Source of the DNA: Haemonchus contortus
Taxonomy: Eukaryota; Nematoda; Chromadorea; Rhabditida; Trichostrongylidae
Assembly (NCBI GenBank): GCA_000469685.2
Contig: LS997563.1
Coordinates: 26,462,897-26,526,896 of the forward strand
Reading direction: 5' to 3'
Length of the DNA: 64,000 nt
In this document: positions 36,401 through 48,400 of the stretch, piece by piece
How positions within the stretch are numbered: position 1 is the stretch's first letter
Layout of the letters: every line of letters starts with the position of its first letter
Notes under the pieces: generated by a model
Told to the model about the DNA's origin: nothing
Seen by the model: the letters and a program-made list of their open reading frames with translations, nothing else
Databases searched by the model: none
Made by a program: the position numbers and the translations under genes

Positions 36401-39400
36401 GTGAGTTTTTGTCACTGACAGCGTGGCTCGCTGCATCCACCTTCTTATGCTATGAGCTTAAAAATTGCGAATCGGCCCATTAGGCTATCCTTACCTTAGA
36501 AAAGTCGGTCGGGTTAGAGTATCGTTGTATAATGAACTGGCAATTCAGCTGAAAATTTTTGTATTCAAAATACTCGACGTCTGCTTTGTCGACAGGTGGC
36601 AGGCAACAGGGAAAGTGAAATGTCTGTGACATGACGATCCACAGGAACTTATTCATGTGGGGATTATACGGCCGCAACACAATGACAACGTAGTGTCCAT
36701 GTGCGACTGTCGATGAATCTCGGCATTCTTCCTTTAGTTTTAAAGTTATTTTTAAGCTGTAGAACCGAGATATTAACAAGCTTTATTGACGTTTCGGTGC
36801 TTTCACCTTCCTCGAAGCCTGGAAAGACAAGAGGCATTTGAAAAACCATCCGATCAAGCACTATTTCAATCTACAAAGAAAGTTCAAAGGGCGTGGGCTA
36901 CTAGGAAGTCGAAAGTTGGTAACTAATCTCTGGGACAGTCGACCTTTGGGGGTCCACCAATCACCCTAAGCTGGTGTGGCTGCGGTTTAAATAGGGGTGA
37001 GCCTCGGCTCAACTTGCTTCAGGGGCCTCCAAGGGGCTGATCACGTAGATCAAACTCCCTCAAAAAGCCACACAAGGCTGAGCCCTTCCCAATCAACTCC
37101 TATCGATTACTGTATAAGCCCCCCGACCCCGCCCCGCCAAGAGGACCTCCCGGGGAATCGACAGCGTAGGTCATAAGCCGCATAGTGCTGCAAACTGCGC
37201 CAGCTCTGTGGTAACCGCCACGCACTCTTCCCTCCGTTTAATTTTAGGAGCCTTGGCCATGATCCAAAAGGCCTCTAAGGTTCGCCGCGCCGCAATATCG
37301 GATTCACGTGATAATATCGTGACCGCCACCTCGAAACTCATGTTTCCATGACATCGTACCCTATGTTCTCCTAAAGGAGTCGCTGTTCTCGACTTTTGCA
37401 TGCCATCCAGGTGCTCCTTTAATCTGATGCAAAGAGGCCTGCCTGTTTCCCCAATACAATGACAATGACCGCCCGGAGGGGATGGCGGTGGGTCGATCCT
37501 AACAGAGATGAGACTATTCTGAAAGAGAATACTCTTCTATACCCTTGCCTGTTCCCGCCAGATCAGTATTCGCTACCTCAGGGGTGGTCACGGCCACACT
37601 GCCGTTTTACTGGTCTCTCCCCTCTTGCCATTACGCCCTCCCTGGGGGTTGACATCGTCTTCGATATCAGGAACGTAGAATCCGCCAATGCGGGAATCAT
37701 TGCCCCAAAGGCTCTCTTCCTCGCTGCTTTGAAAGCTGCCTTGGGCACGCCTGCTCCTGAACGCTCCGAACAAAATGGCGTGCTCCCCTCCGGTGAGCTT
37801 GCTTCGATATACAATTTGCCGTCCATGATTTTGGACGTCCGTCATCGATGTTCTGGGGCGTGATATCCAGTGTGCTCCACAGTTCTTGCACAGTTCCCCA
37901 TTTCATCATGTTTCTTTCGTTCACAGGCGGTCACATTGTGCCGACTTTCCCTTTGCTATTTATTTGGCTTCTCGCCATTTTCAACAGCCCTTTAAGTTTC
38001 TCCTCGTCCGTTTTCGGGTCTATTGACCACATGATTACCCACGTACGAGAAGTGTACCATTCTTTGAAGATTTCCAACACTCCATCGAATGTCGTGACCA
38101 TTTTAATGACGGTTTTCCCTTTTCGGCCGTCCCTTTCCAGAGCCAGCGCTTCTTCGCCGGCAATAAATCCGACATAGCCCTCCTATCGAGGTCTTCCTTT
38201 GATTACGTCCCTCTTCAGCTCGCTTCCTCATATTATGTTTCGACGCAATGTCCCTGGATTGCTGAATGCTGAGTGATCCTTTCCGTGTTCATGATAAAAT
38301 CCGTCCAGCCTACGCATTTGTCGTATGCTATCTTAAGCTCATCCTTCAACGCCCCCGCTTCAACGTCCCTTCCCTGGGCATTCTTATCTTTTCTCCCGTG
38401 CCTATGTCCGTCCTCCTGAAAATGCTCGCTGCAAGTCAAGCCTCCCACAATGTCGTTATTGGTTCCCTGGCAACAGCGCCCGGAGAACCAGTGTTTTAAT
38501 TTTTTGCGTGTTTTCTCGTGTCATCCTTATGTCCTTCACCATACACTAGCTTCATCTGCTCCCTTACGCCTATACTCCTGAATGCACTCATGGGATTCAG
38601 CCACTGCCTGAAGTAACTGAGCCTTATAATCGTTTATACTCTTGTTCATTGTATGCCAAATTGCGCCACCATTAGGTATAATCGCTGATGGAAAATGTGT
38701 AGAACGAAGTACGGGCTTTCCTCGGTTGATCGATGTGGTGTCATATCATATGCCATGATATAAAATGGAAATCTGACGTCCAATTCCATTGATGTCACTG
38801 TACTGCAGCGAAGCATCTCTACATCGTACCGTTCAGTCTTTCTGTAAGGTCATTTTCTCTCGGATTATACCCTTTTGTAGTGACATGTTCGATCTTAGTG
38901 ATTTTAGTCAGCTCTGTCATTACCTTATTCTTAAATTTTCCACCTTTGTCGAAAAGAATTTTCTTCGGCCAGGGGCAGTCTTCCGCAATCCCTCGCATAA
39001 ATCCCGTGTGGAGATTATACGGTCTCTCCCCCCCCCTCCCCCAAGGCGCTTTGTAAACAGTAATAACAATTTAAGATAAGATTTATTAGACAACAAGAAA
39101 CGCGACAAACACGGCAAAAAATGAATTAGAAAAAAAGGAAACAATGACCGTCCCTAGGGGAGGGCGGTGAGTCGGTTTTCCGGAAGACTATTTAACCTGA
39201 GAGAGAATTCCCTTTTGTACCCCTGCCTGTTTCCGCCAGATCAGTAGTGGCTATCTCAGGGGTGGTCACGGCCACACTGCCGTTTTACTGGTCTCTCTAC
39301 TCTGACCACGATTCAAATCCCCTAGTGGGATAGATTTGAAAACTTTAGAAGTGCGAAGAAGAGTAGAATGAGAATTCCCGATCGAGCGAATAATCAATAA

Positions 39401-42400
39401 ACACCAAGCCAGGGAATTGAAGGCAAATCAATCGAGTATTTGGATGAAAAATACTCCTGCGAACAGAACAATCAAGATTCCTACAAATGACCTACAGCGC
39501 AAATAATCTACAGCATTGAAATTGGGTTTGAAAAAGGAAACTTGAAACGTAAAGCCTTTTGGAGAATACTATTTTCGGAAGCGACATTCAAAAATGTCGT
39601 GAACGTCGACCTAGGTTAATATTTCAATTGTTGCCATTGAATCGATGCTGGCTCTGGCCTTCAAGGAATTTCGATCATTCAATGCGATTCGCTGATAGTT
39701 GAAGTCAAGAAGTAATCGTCAATGAATGACAAATAGCAGAAGCTCTTGTTTATAGATAAGTAGATACACAAAAAAGCGGTGAACGATTTCGGAATAATCA
39801 ACGGAAGGAGCCAAGACCGCTTGCTTGACTCGCCTATTCGTTGGTCGATTTTTAAGACGTAGTAGGTCAAACGGGTCAAGGTTATATTACTGTATCACTC
39901 GATAAGTTATGTTATGAGTTTATGTGATCGGATATATCGGATATATCTTTTATGTGATCGCATATATCCTGTAGTACCTACATCTGAGACTCGGAATAAA
40001 CTTAATTCTAGTGCTCGGCACTAGACAACTCTAATGGGATTGGCCATGCACTTGGTTGCAAAGCTCGTAGTTGAAGGGGAGATTGCGTATGAAAAACCCG
40101 CCTCAGTACATGGCGCATTCAAAGCACCGCTGAGCCGATCATTTACTTCGACGAAAGAACAAGTGGACCTACGAGTCGCAGAGAGGGCTCCGAGAAACAA
40201 AACTAAACCGCTAGGATGACAGCAAACTCAAAAGAATCCTTCCCAAAGTATATCAGAGGAAGCGGCCCACTAGATTGAAGTCGCGTGGGGTTAGGTTGCG
40301 AGAGAGCTGCGGTCCTGAAAAGGCCGCTGGCATAGGAATCATCAACGCGTAGTAACATGAGGAACTCAGGCACTTTTCTGTGGAAGAACCTCAAAGTCTC
40401 CCGATACCCGTGAGCAATTTCAGTGGGGGAGTCACAAAAGTACAAAACCGAAAAAATTCTATGCCCTCTCGTGTCCCTGCGACAACGATTCGTGGACTCT
40501 TATGGCTCGCGACACGGGTGGAATGGAGAAGTTACTGTTGCTTGCTTGAGGGAGTCGATAAACAGGGGGACACACAACTCGACTTTCCTCCTGCACTTAC
40601 GTGTACAGGAGAATTCCGAGTACGCTTCTCTTCACAATGGTGCTCGCTACATGTTCTCACTGTTTACCGCAGTGTCGAAAGAGAACCAGACCCTTTTTAT
40701 TTTCTTCAGTACTTCCGACATTAAATGCTTTCTACGCCGCGCTTTTTTCCCCTCAGCTACGAAGCTTCATCATGTTGCCTTTTCGACCTTGATACACCTG
40801 ACAGAGACATTCCGATCAGTGTAAGACATCATCAGATATCAATCTGTTTTTCATCGGCATCGTCTTCGCTAAATTCAGTCGTCAGCAAATTTTGCGCAAC
40901 CGTTGTCAAACTCGACCACATTTATTCCGCCTTCTCGGTGTTCGTTATTATAAATACATAGTCGTTCGCAAAGCAGAGAATGTATGAGAAGCGTCTAGTT
41001 CCATTTCCGAGTCTTCTCAGTCACAATGGCCCATGATGTTCTTGAAAGCGGCACAAGATGACAACGATTTTGTCATCCAGGGTTTCCCCAAAAATACTTT
41101 ACAATGGAATATATCTATTATCTTCCTCAATACTTAACAAAAGCAATCAGAATTGGGAAATCGTTTAATATAATAAGTGCAAATTTAAATTGAGAGTGAT
41201 CACTCGACCGGCCTCCTTCGGCCTTCTCGACAGCCTCCAAGCGCTTAGGGTACGAGTCGTTGACCGACCGCAGGTATGTCAAGTCTTTCAATCCCACGCG
41301 TTATTCAGAGCCGACTTCACCGAGTTACTCCTGTAGCGAGTGGGGCAGGCTCCCTGCTCGAGAATCTATGTAGTCCGGTGGGTTGATGTTGTGGGAGAAG
41401 GAGGCCATCTGCTGGCAGGGATGAAGGCTGGCAACTCGGCCGCGCACCAAGTTTGAGTCTTTCGCGACCTGGGCTGGAAGAAGCGGTGCTGGTTCTTGAA
41501 GGATGCCTGGCTCCGAGACAGTAACTCCTTTTCAAATTGTGCTCTATGTAGTGATCCGTGTCGATTCATGCCGGGATCGAGTGAAACAAATGGAGTTTTT
41601 CCTCTAGCGCACACTCCGGCCTATACCATCACGCTGTCAGGGTGAGAGATCCGACGGACGACTCTACCCCTGGAATCGGCCTGCTGAGGAGATGAGGTGT
41701 TCATTGAATGGCTGAATGGAATATTGAAGGCAGCCACGTGTTTTGAGCATTCGCCACTGCCTGCTCATTTTGAAAAGGTTTTCGTCGGAGAAGACGGTCA
41801 CCAGGGTCTCCTCCATAGCGGCCTGCGCGAGCATGGCTCGGTATGTTTCGAGCCGGACGGCCTCATTCTTCTCCGTAAGATCAAGGCATCTTGTAAGAGT
41901 AGATTCTAAGGTAGTGCGTACCTTTTGATGGATTGTCACGAGATCTTCAGCTCCTTGGCCATTTTTCGCATGCTGCGACGAGGGTTCGTGTCGATGCGCT
42001 TCTTGACGGCTCTTCGTTTCGCAGAAATCGTTGCGGTGCGTGGTCTTCGGGATCGATGACGCTCTTCAATCGTACCAATCTCATAGTACCTCTTGAGAGT
42101 CCTATAGACGATTTGACGGCAGACGGAGAGCTTCTTCACGGTGAGGGATGGGGTGTTGCCACGGCCGTGTCAGTGCATAATGGCGTCATGCATAGGATTA
42201 GCTCGTACTTCTTGGACTGGACGGATTTCAATGAAGTTCAGTGAATATGATGAAATCATATCACTTTTCAATAGTAGAATCAGATCTACAATATATCGAG
42301 TTCAATATGAATACTACTCGGTCGAAGTTTTGTAACAGTAACTTTGGTCAACGTGTGGAATGGCGAAATCTGGCCGTGAAACACTACGAATCCCCGAGGC

Positions 42401-45400
42401 TTCAATTACCGCTTCTGTCGCGACAGTACCAGAGTACTCCAAATCAATGACACGATTACGACTTGTGTGAAGCGTTTATAAACCAGAGACAGTAGGCAGA
42501 TTGGGTGATCGTTGCGTATACCGTCTGGATCTTCCTTCTCATACGGCCACACATTCTCGCTAGCCTCCACAACATGGGCTCTAGTCAGAGCTTTGACGCT
42601 AATTGGTAAAAGGCTTATTGGGCGTTTCAGTTTAATCCTATCAGGAACGTGCGCCGTACAATTCTTATCGGCGTGATGACATGTCGAATTCGGAAGGAAG
42701 AACTGAAGGAACGACGTATCCGTCTTGCCTAGGATCACTGACAAGTAGAAGTGGATGTCGAGGGGATCTGAGTATAAGTCGTAAAATACCTTTTCATTGC
42801 CCTTCGAGATGCAGTAACTATTCTGTCAGAGCGACGAACGAACCTCAGTTGGGAGATCGAGATTTGTTTTAAACAATCCTTGATAATCACTTGCAGCAAT
42901 GTGTAGAACTCAACACCGACTACTTACTATTCGCAGTAGTTATTGAAAGATCAGTCGTTCCTCAAGCAATGAAGCAACAGGGTAATGGTTTGTGCACACG
43001 ATTCACTATGGCACAGCGAAAAACTAAAAATTAAGAAAATTAAATGCTGATCTCTTTCTCACGAGGATTCGATTCTTCCTCTTCGAGCACTGGTCGTCTT
43101 ATCGCTCATCAGTAATTTTATTTTCTTTCTAGTACACATTTGACGCGTAAATGGTAGAAATGCATAATAATTATGTAGTTGCAGAGAATGATAAATAATA
43201 ATGTTCTTAGCACACAAAATTATTATTGCATGCAGTCTGCACTGTGAAGACTGTGGGAAACAAATTTTTGAACCAAGGAAACTAGCCACTACTCCAAGAC
43301 TGTACGCATTCACCGCGGCAACTGAAATTTCGTTCAAACACTATCTTCACCGTCATAATCCCGTGCAACCCAGGAAACTGATTCTTAGAGGGTTTGTATG
43401 TCGCAAACCCTGCTGATCCCTCACTATTTTGATCAACATATCCTTAGCGATATACGAGATATGCTTTCGTAGTTGTGCCGATACACATTGTAACGCCTTT
43501 TACTTCAGGTTCTTTCAATGTGCTCCGAAACAGTGATCTTCGTATTCCTTGGTCTTTCAACGGTCTCATCCGACCACCATTGGGACACACCATTCATCGT
43601 ACTAACTACCGTCTTCTGCCTTATTTACCGAACTCTTGGCGTCGTTGTCATGTGTTTCGTGCTCAACAAATATCGTCTAAATAAGTTTTCGAAGGTTTGT
43701 TATCACTGCTTCACGATTATGAGATTCCTTTAGCCCACTTGTAGTTGTAGATTCCTCAAGTATTTAGAATTGGATTTACGCCTTCACAGACATTTATTGA
43801 GCACTCATTATCCTGTAAATTCAACGATTTCTGTGGAAGTTGTTCATGAAACTCACCATTTTACTTTAGAGTTTAAATTTTTTAATTTTTAAATTATTTT
43901 CGGAAGAGGCCTCAAGGCATGCTAGAAGTCAAACATCTAAGACTGTTTCGAGAGGTAGGAAAAAGCTAGATTAGGAAATTTTTTTGCTGGAAAGGGTCCC
44001 AATTCCAAAAAGTCAGACCTTATAAGTTCGGAGGATTTCGGGGTAAAATTTGTTAGACAACACCCTTCTCTGCACGGTTTCTTTTTTATTGAGGATTTTG
44101 CGGGCCTTTCAGGGTTTTGAATGCCTTCCAACAAAAGAAGGGGCATACTAAGCAAGGTTATGTATCTACATAATTGTCAATGGAGACTACAAAAAACTTC
44201 AGGACCAACTCGCAAATTTCTTGTTCAACTGTGAGCAACGTATAGTCGTGGAGTAGTGATTCCTTCAGGTAGATCAATTCATAATGGCTTATGGTGGTCT
44301 TCGTGGTGCAATTGCCTACGGTCTTGTGGTAGCGCTGCCCAATATACCCGCCAAGAACATGTTCATCACCAGTTGTATTGTTGTCATCTACTTCACTGTT
44401 TTCCTGCAGGTGAAGTTCCTATAACTATCCTCTCACTATACCCTTCATTTTTTGTTTTTTTTTTTCAAAGACAGTATGATACTAAACAGTATAGGCGAAA
44501 ATTTGACACATTCAGCACAACCTTGGGAATTTCAGGGGATCACTCTGAAGCCAATTGCAGAGTTCCTACAGGTTGAGAAGAAGAATATTCACAAGAAGAA
44601 TATGACCGAACATATATATCAAGAGGTTTGTCACCCTACATCCTTCAAAATGATCCTGTTGGGAGAGGAACGCAGAGCGTGGTATTCCAACAACACGCTG
44701 TTCATTTACACACTTTGAAACTCTGAATTCCTTAGTCCACGGTCAGACTATTCAGTTAAACAAAAACTTATTCGCCCATGTTCAGCAGCGGAAAACTAAC
44801 TTGATCCTTGTACAGTGATTGATGTTTCATTTGTGTGCTTGTCCGTCAGCATAAAGCAGAATTAGGCGAAGTGGAGTGCTGCCGCCCTAACGGGTGGGAG
44901 GTCGTCCGTTTGGTCTGATGTCCTCCCTGACCCCCTAAGCCTTTCGTTCCTCAGATGGTTCTCACCAGATCAGTCTGCGCGTCCGCGAAGATAAAAACGT
45001 CTAATTTGTGCACCGTCTGGTTTGGCAAGCCATCGTGTGAGCCAAATACCCCTAAAAACACGCGGAGTGCGGGAGTTGGAGTTCCAGAAAGGGAAGATGG
45101 GAGCCAAAAAGCATTATCTGAACTTCTCCAGACAATGCCTGCAATGCCTATTTCCCCATTTTCTATAGAACGATTCCTTCGTTGGTTACAGTACTTGTTG
45201 TTGGGAGCAGCTCCAAGTGCAGTCGCTGTAATTGGTTATGTGATACTACGCGACTGCGTATGAGCTCATAATGACGGAGCACGAGTGTTATCGTAACAAA
45301 GGGCTTACTCTTTTCAAATACGATTCATTCTCCGGCAATATAGTTTAAATTGAGCCACAAACTGATCACCAATAGGGTACTTATATCTGTAGTCAAACGC

Positions 45401-48400
45401 ATGACACTTAACTTTGAGTGACTGTTTCCGGTGATCTCTAAACGCGCAAGTAAAGTCAAGGTGAAAAATTCATTCCAGGACGAAGTGGTGGTTGGACGTA
45501 TATTCACAAACGTAATTCGTATTTGTTTGACGTTGTTTCTAAAATGTAGCAAAAGCAATAGCAATGCCCTTAGTGATTTTTTTCTCGACAATGAGCTTTT
45601 TACCACGAAGAGGAAAGGATGGAAGAGTTCCGCTTATGGAGCCGGCATTTGAACCGAGAAACGGTAGCTAAGGGGTCAATGGGGTGGATTCTCATGTTGT
45701 GCCTATTGCTGCAATTTGAAATCCTTGTGTTAGCAGCACACGTGCTTTACACTAAAAAGGTGAAACCCCTGGTGAGCCCATCCATGTAATTCTGAGATTT
45801 CCTTTTTGTCGCGCTTTTGATATAACTTCAGGAACGTGCCACTGTAAATGGCGCTACTATGAAGCGAGTAGAGAGGTGACTCTCCGTAAAAATAATTAGC
45901 TTACATACTTAATTTTTAGTTGATTGATTATACAATGTCCGGTATGGAAGACATCGCCGGGTTCAAAGGACATCATTGGATCAGAGAATCGTTAGTTTGC
46001 CTTTAGCTCATTTGATTTCTGAAGTGATAAGGTGACCTGTGCAAGTTATACTTTAGTAGGCAATCAGAAAATAAAAGCTCAGTTTCGAGTGACTCGAGTC
46101 CCATCCAGCCAGCCCAAGTCATGAAGTCCACGGATTTCAATAATTTTTGCTACTTGCCTCTTCTGATGTTTGAATCTTCTGCTTTGTCTGCCTTGTCAAC
46201 AAAAGACTTTTTTTACTTTCCGTCGGCGTTAGCAGAATCAAAAAATCTTTATGAATTCGGAAAATTTTTTCTTCGATGATCCTTTGAGAAATCACACAAT
46301 CTTTCTTCAGGTTCCAGTATGTGAACCAAAACTATTTGAAGCCACTTCTTGTGAATCGAAAAAGTATGAAACAAATGGACAACACGAAAATTGTGCGGAT
46401 GTTTGAGCGCTTGCAGTTACAAGACGCCAAAGATCTAGTCAAGGTCGGGTGTCTTAGAAGTCCATTTCTCAACATCTCTTCTCGAAGTTCATAAGATTCC
46501 TTTCAGGGCAAAGGTGATTTCGCAAAAAATCAGATATTCGTTCAAGCGCTTCTCGAGCATACCCGAAGTCGAAGCAATACAAACGGGTACGGTATGCCAG
46601 CGTTCTATGATATTTGAGTTCTAGCTGTACTAATTCGATTCAAGTCAGTGTTGCGCTCCTAGTGGGCAGCACAAGTAAACCCATTACAGGACTAAAAAAA
46701 CAAGTGTTCGTAAAACAAACAACGTCAAGCAAGAAAGTAAACAAAAGAAAATACTGCACACATCACCACCTATCCCAGTCATTATGCGTCACGGAGAAGC
46801 ACTAATTTCTCTACTGCAAGGAATCTAAAGCAACGCTTACTTTTTCCCAGACAAATGGTTTCTGGGCACCCGCCCACTAGTCACCCATAAATATGTAGCT
46901 ACTGTTTCAGGGTGAACCATTAGACTGATTTTGTCGTTGTGTCTTTGACTGGTAATTCATAACTTGTGTTTCCGTGGAACTAGTGCGTGCAAGATTGTTA
47001 GGAATACGGGCCAGCAAGATTGGGATACTGGTGGAATGGGGCAGGACTGGGCTTCATCCAATGTATTAGGTTGAGTCATAGGTCCTCGGACAAATCGGCA
47101 ATGATAATACTTATCTTACAATTTTTAAACGACAATAGCGAATCAGTTGAAATATGCTCCATTCGCATCGATAGTCTTCTGCCAATGCCTGGACAGATCT
47201 TAAATGCCCTTGCTTCAGAACGCTGGGAGCTGGCCCTTGGAGAACTGCTCCAGCGCCATTTTGATGTCGTCGCGGGTTTGAAAGTCCTTACCATCCAGAT
47301 GACGTTGAAGATCGGGAGAAAGGTGGTAGTCCGAGGGATCCAAGTCTGAGGAACATGGTTGGTGTGGTAAACCTGTCCTACCGAAATTAGTCACTTCAGT
47401 TTTGGTCGTTCTTGCAATGTGAAGGCGAGCGTTGTCGTGCTGGAAGTAAACTTTGTGCTGCTGTGGACGTGTAGCTTCGGGATTCGCCTTCAAATTCCTC
47501 AGTTACGTAATGTAGACGTGTGCGGTCACTGTGCATCCTTCGTCTAGCAGCTCCCATTATTCGACACGGAGAGCGCTCCACCAGAATCAGAGCACAACCT
47601 CCTTGGCGTGTACGTTGGGTTTGGGGGAGTCTTCTGCTTCTGCTCTTCTGCTACAGCTTCAAAGCATGAGGCACCCCCATCGGCCGAGCTTTCGCACCTT
47701 GCCGATTGACTTCAATCCACGAATAATTGTGGACTGACTCCCCAAGGGCGACTGCCAGTTCACGAGTAGTTTGATGCCGATCGGCTTCCACTTGGCTTCG
47801 CAGCACGTCCAAATCCAACTCCATTGGGCATCCCGAACGGTCCTCATCTTCGATGGAATAGTCGCCCGATGCGAACTTCTAGTGTCACATGTAAATTGTA
47901 CACGTCCTGCTTGTGAAAGTCCTTCATACCTCTACCGATTGCCGCGGGTTCATGGCCCGATAAAAAAATAAATATGATGGTGTTGTGGATGTGGAGTTGC
48001 GACGGCTTGAAATCATGAGGCACAGTTGCGGGAAAGGAAACAGTTGAGTGCGTTTTCCAGTATGCTTTTGGAAGAGCTTTCCATACTCTATCCAACAATG
48101 CCTCGCGCGTCCATTTTCGTCACCTCTTTCTCGAGTTATGATAGCTAGAAGTCATCACTGTCACATTGTCCGAGGACTTATGACTCAACCTAATAGCTAT
48201 CTAAAATGGCCAACGGACTCAGATCAGTGTCACTTTGTAGTATTCCCTTCTGACTAATCATTAATCAAGAGAAGGAGGAATGACAGACGTTATCATGGCA
48301 TTCCAATTCTATTGTATAACACAAAGTGAGTAGAATCCGTCGTAAGTGTGAACCACCGGTGGTAACGCTCCATGCACGGCATCATGAGCAATCCGGATAA

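Noticed and set aside
37459..37863. 134-codon + frame
   Set aside because: Begins in a direct repeat and lies opposite several overlapping - frames of a degenerate element. No motif.
40423..40824. 133-codon + frame with overlapping frames of similar length
   Set aside because: Three overlapping + frames without motifs. The - strand shows weak LINE similarity just to the right, so these are probably shadows.
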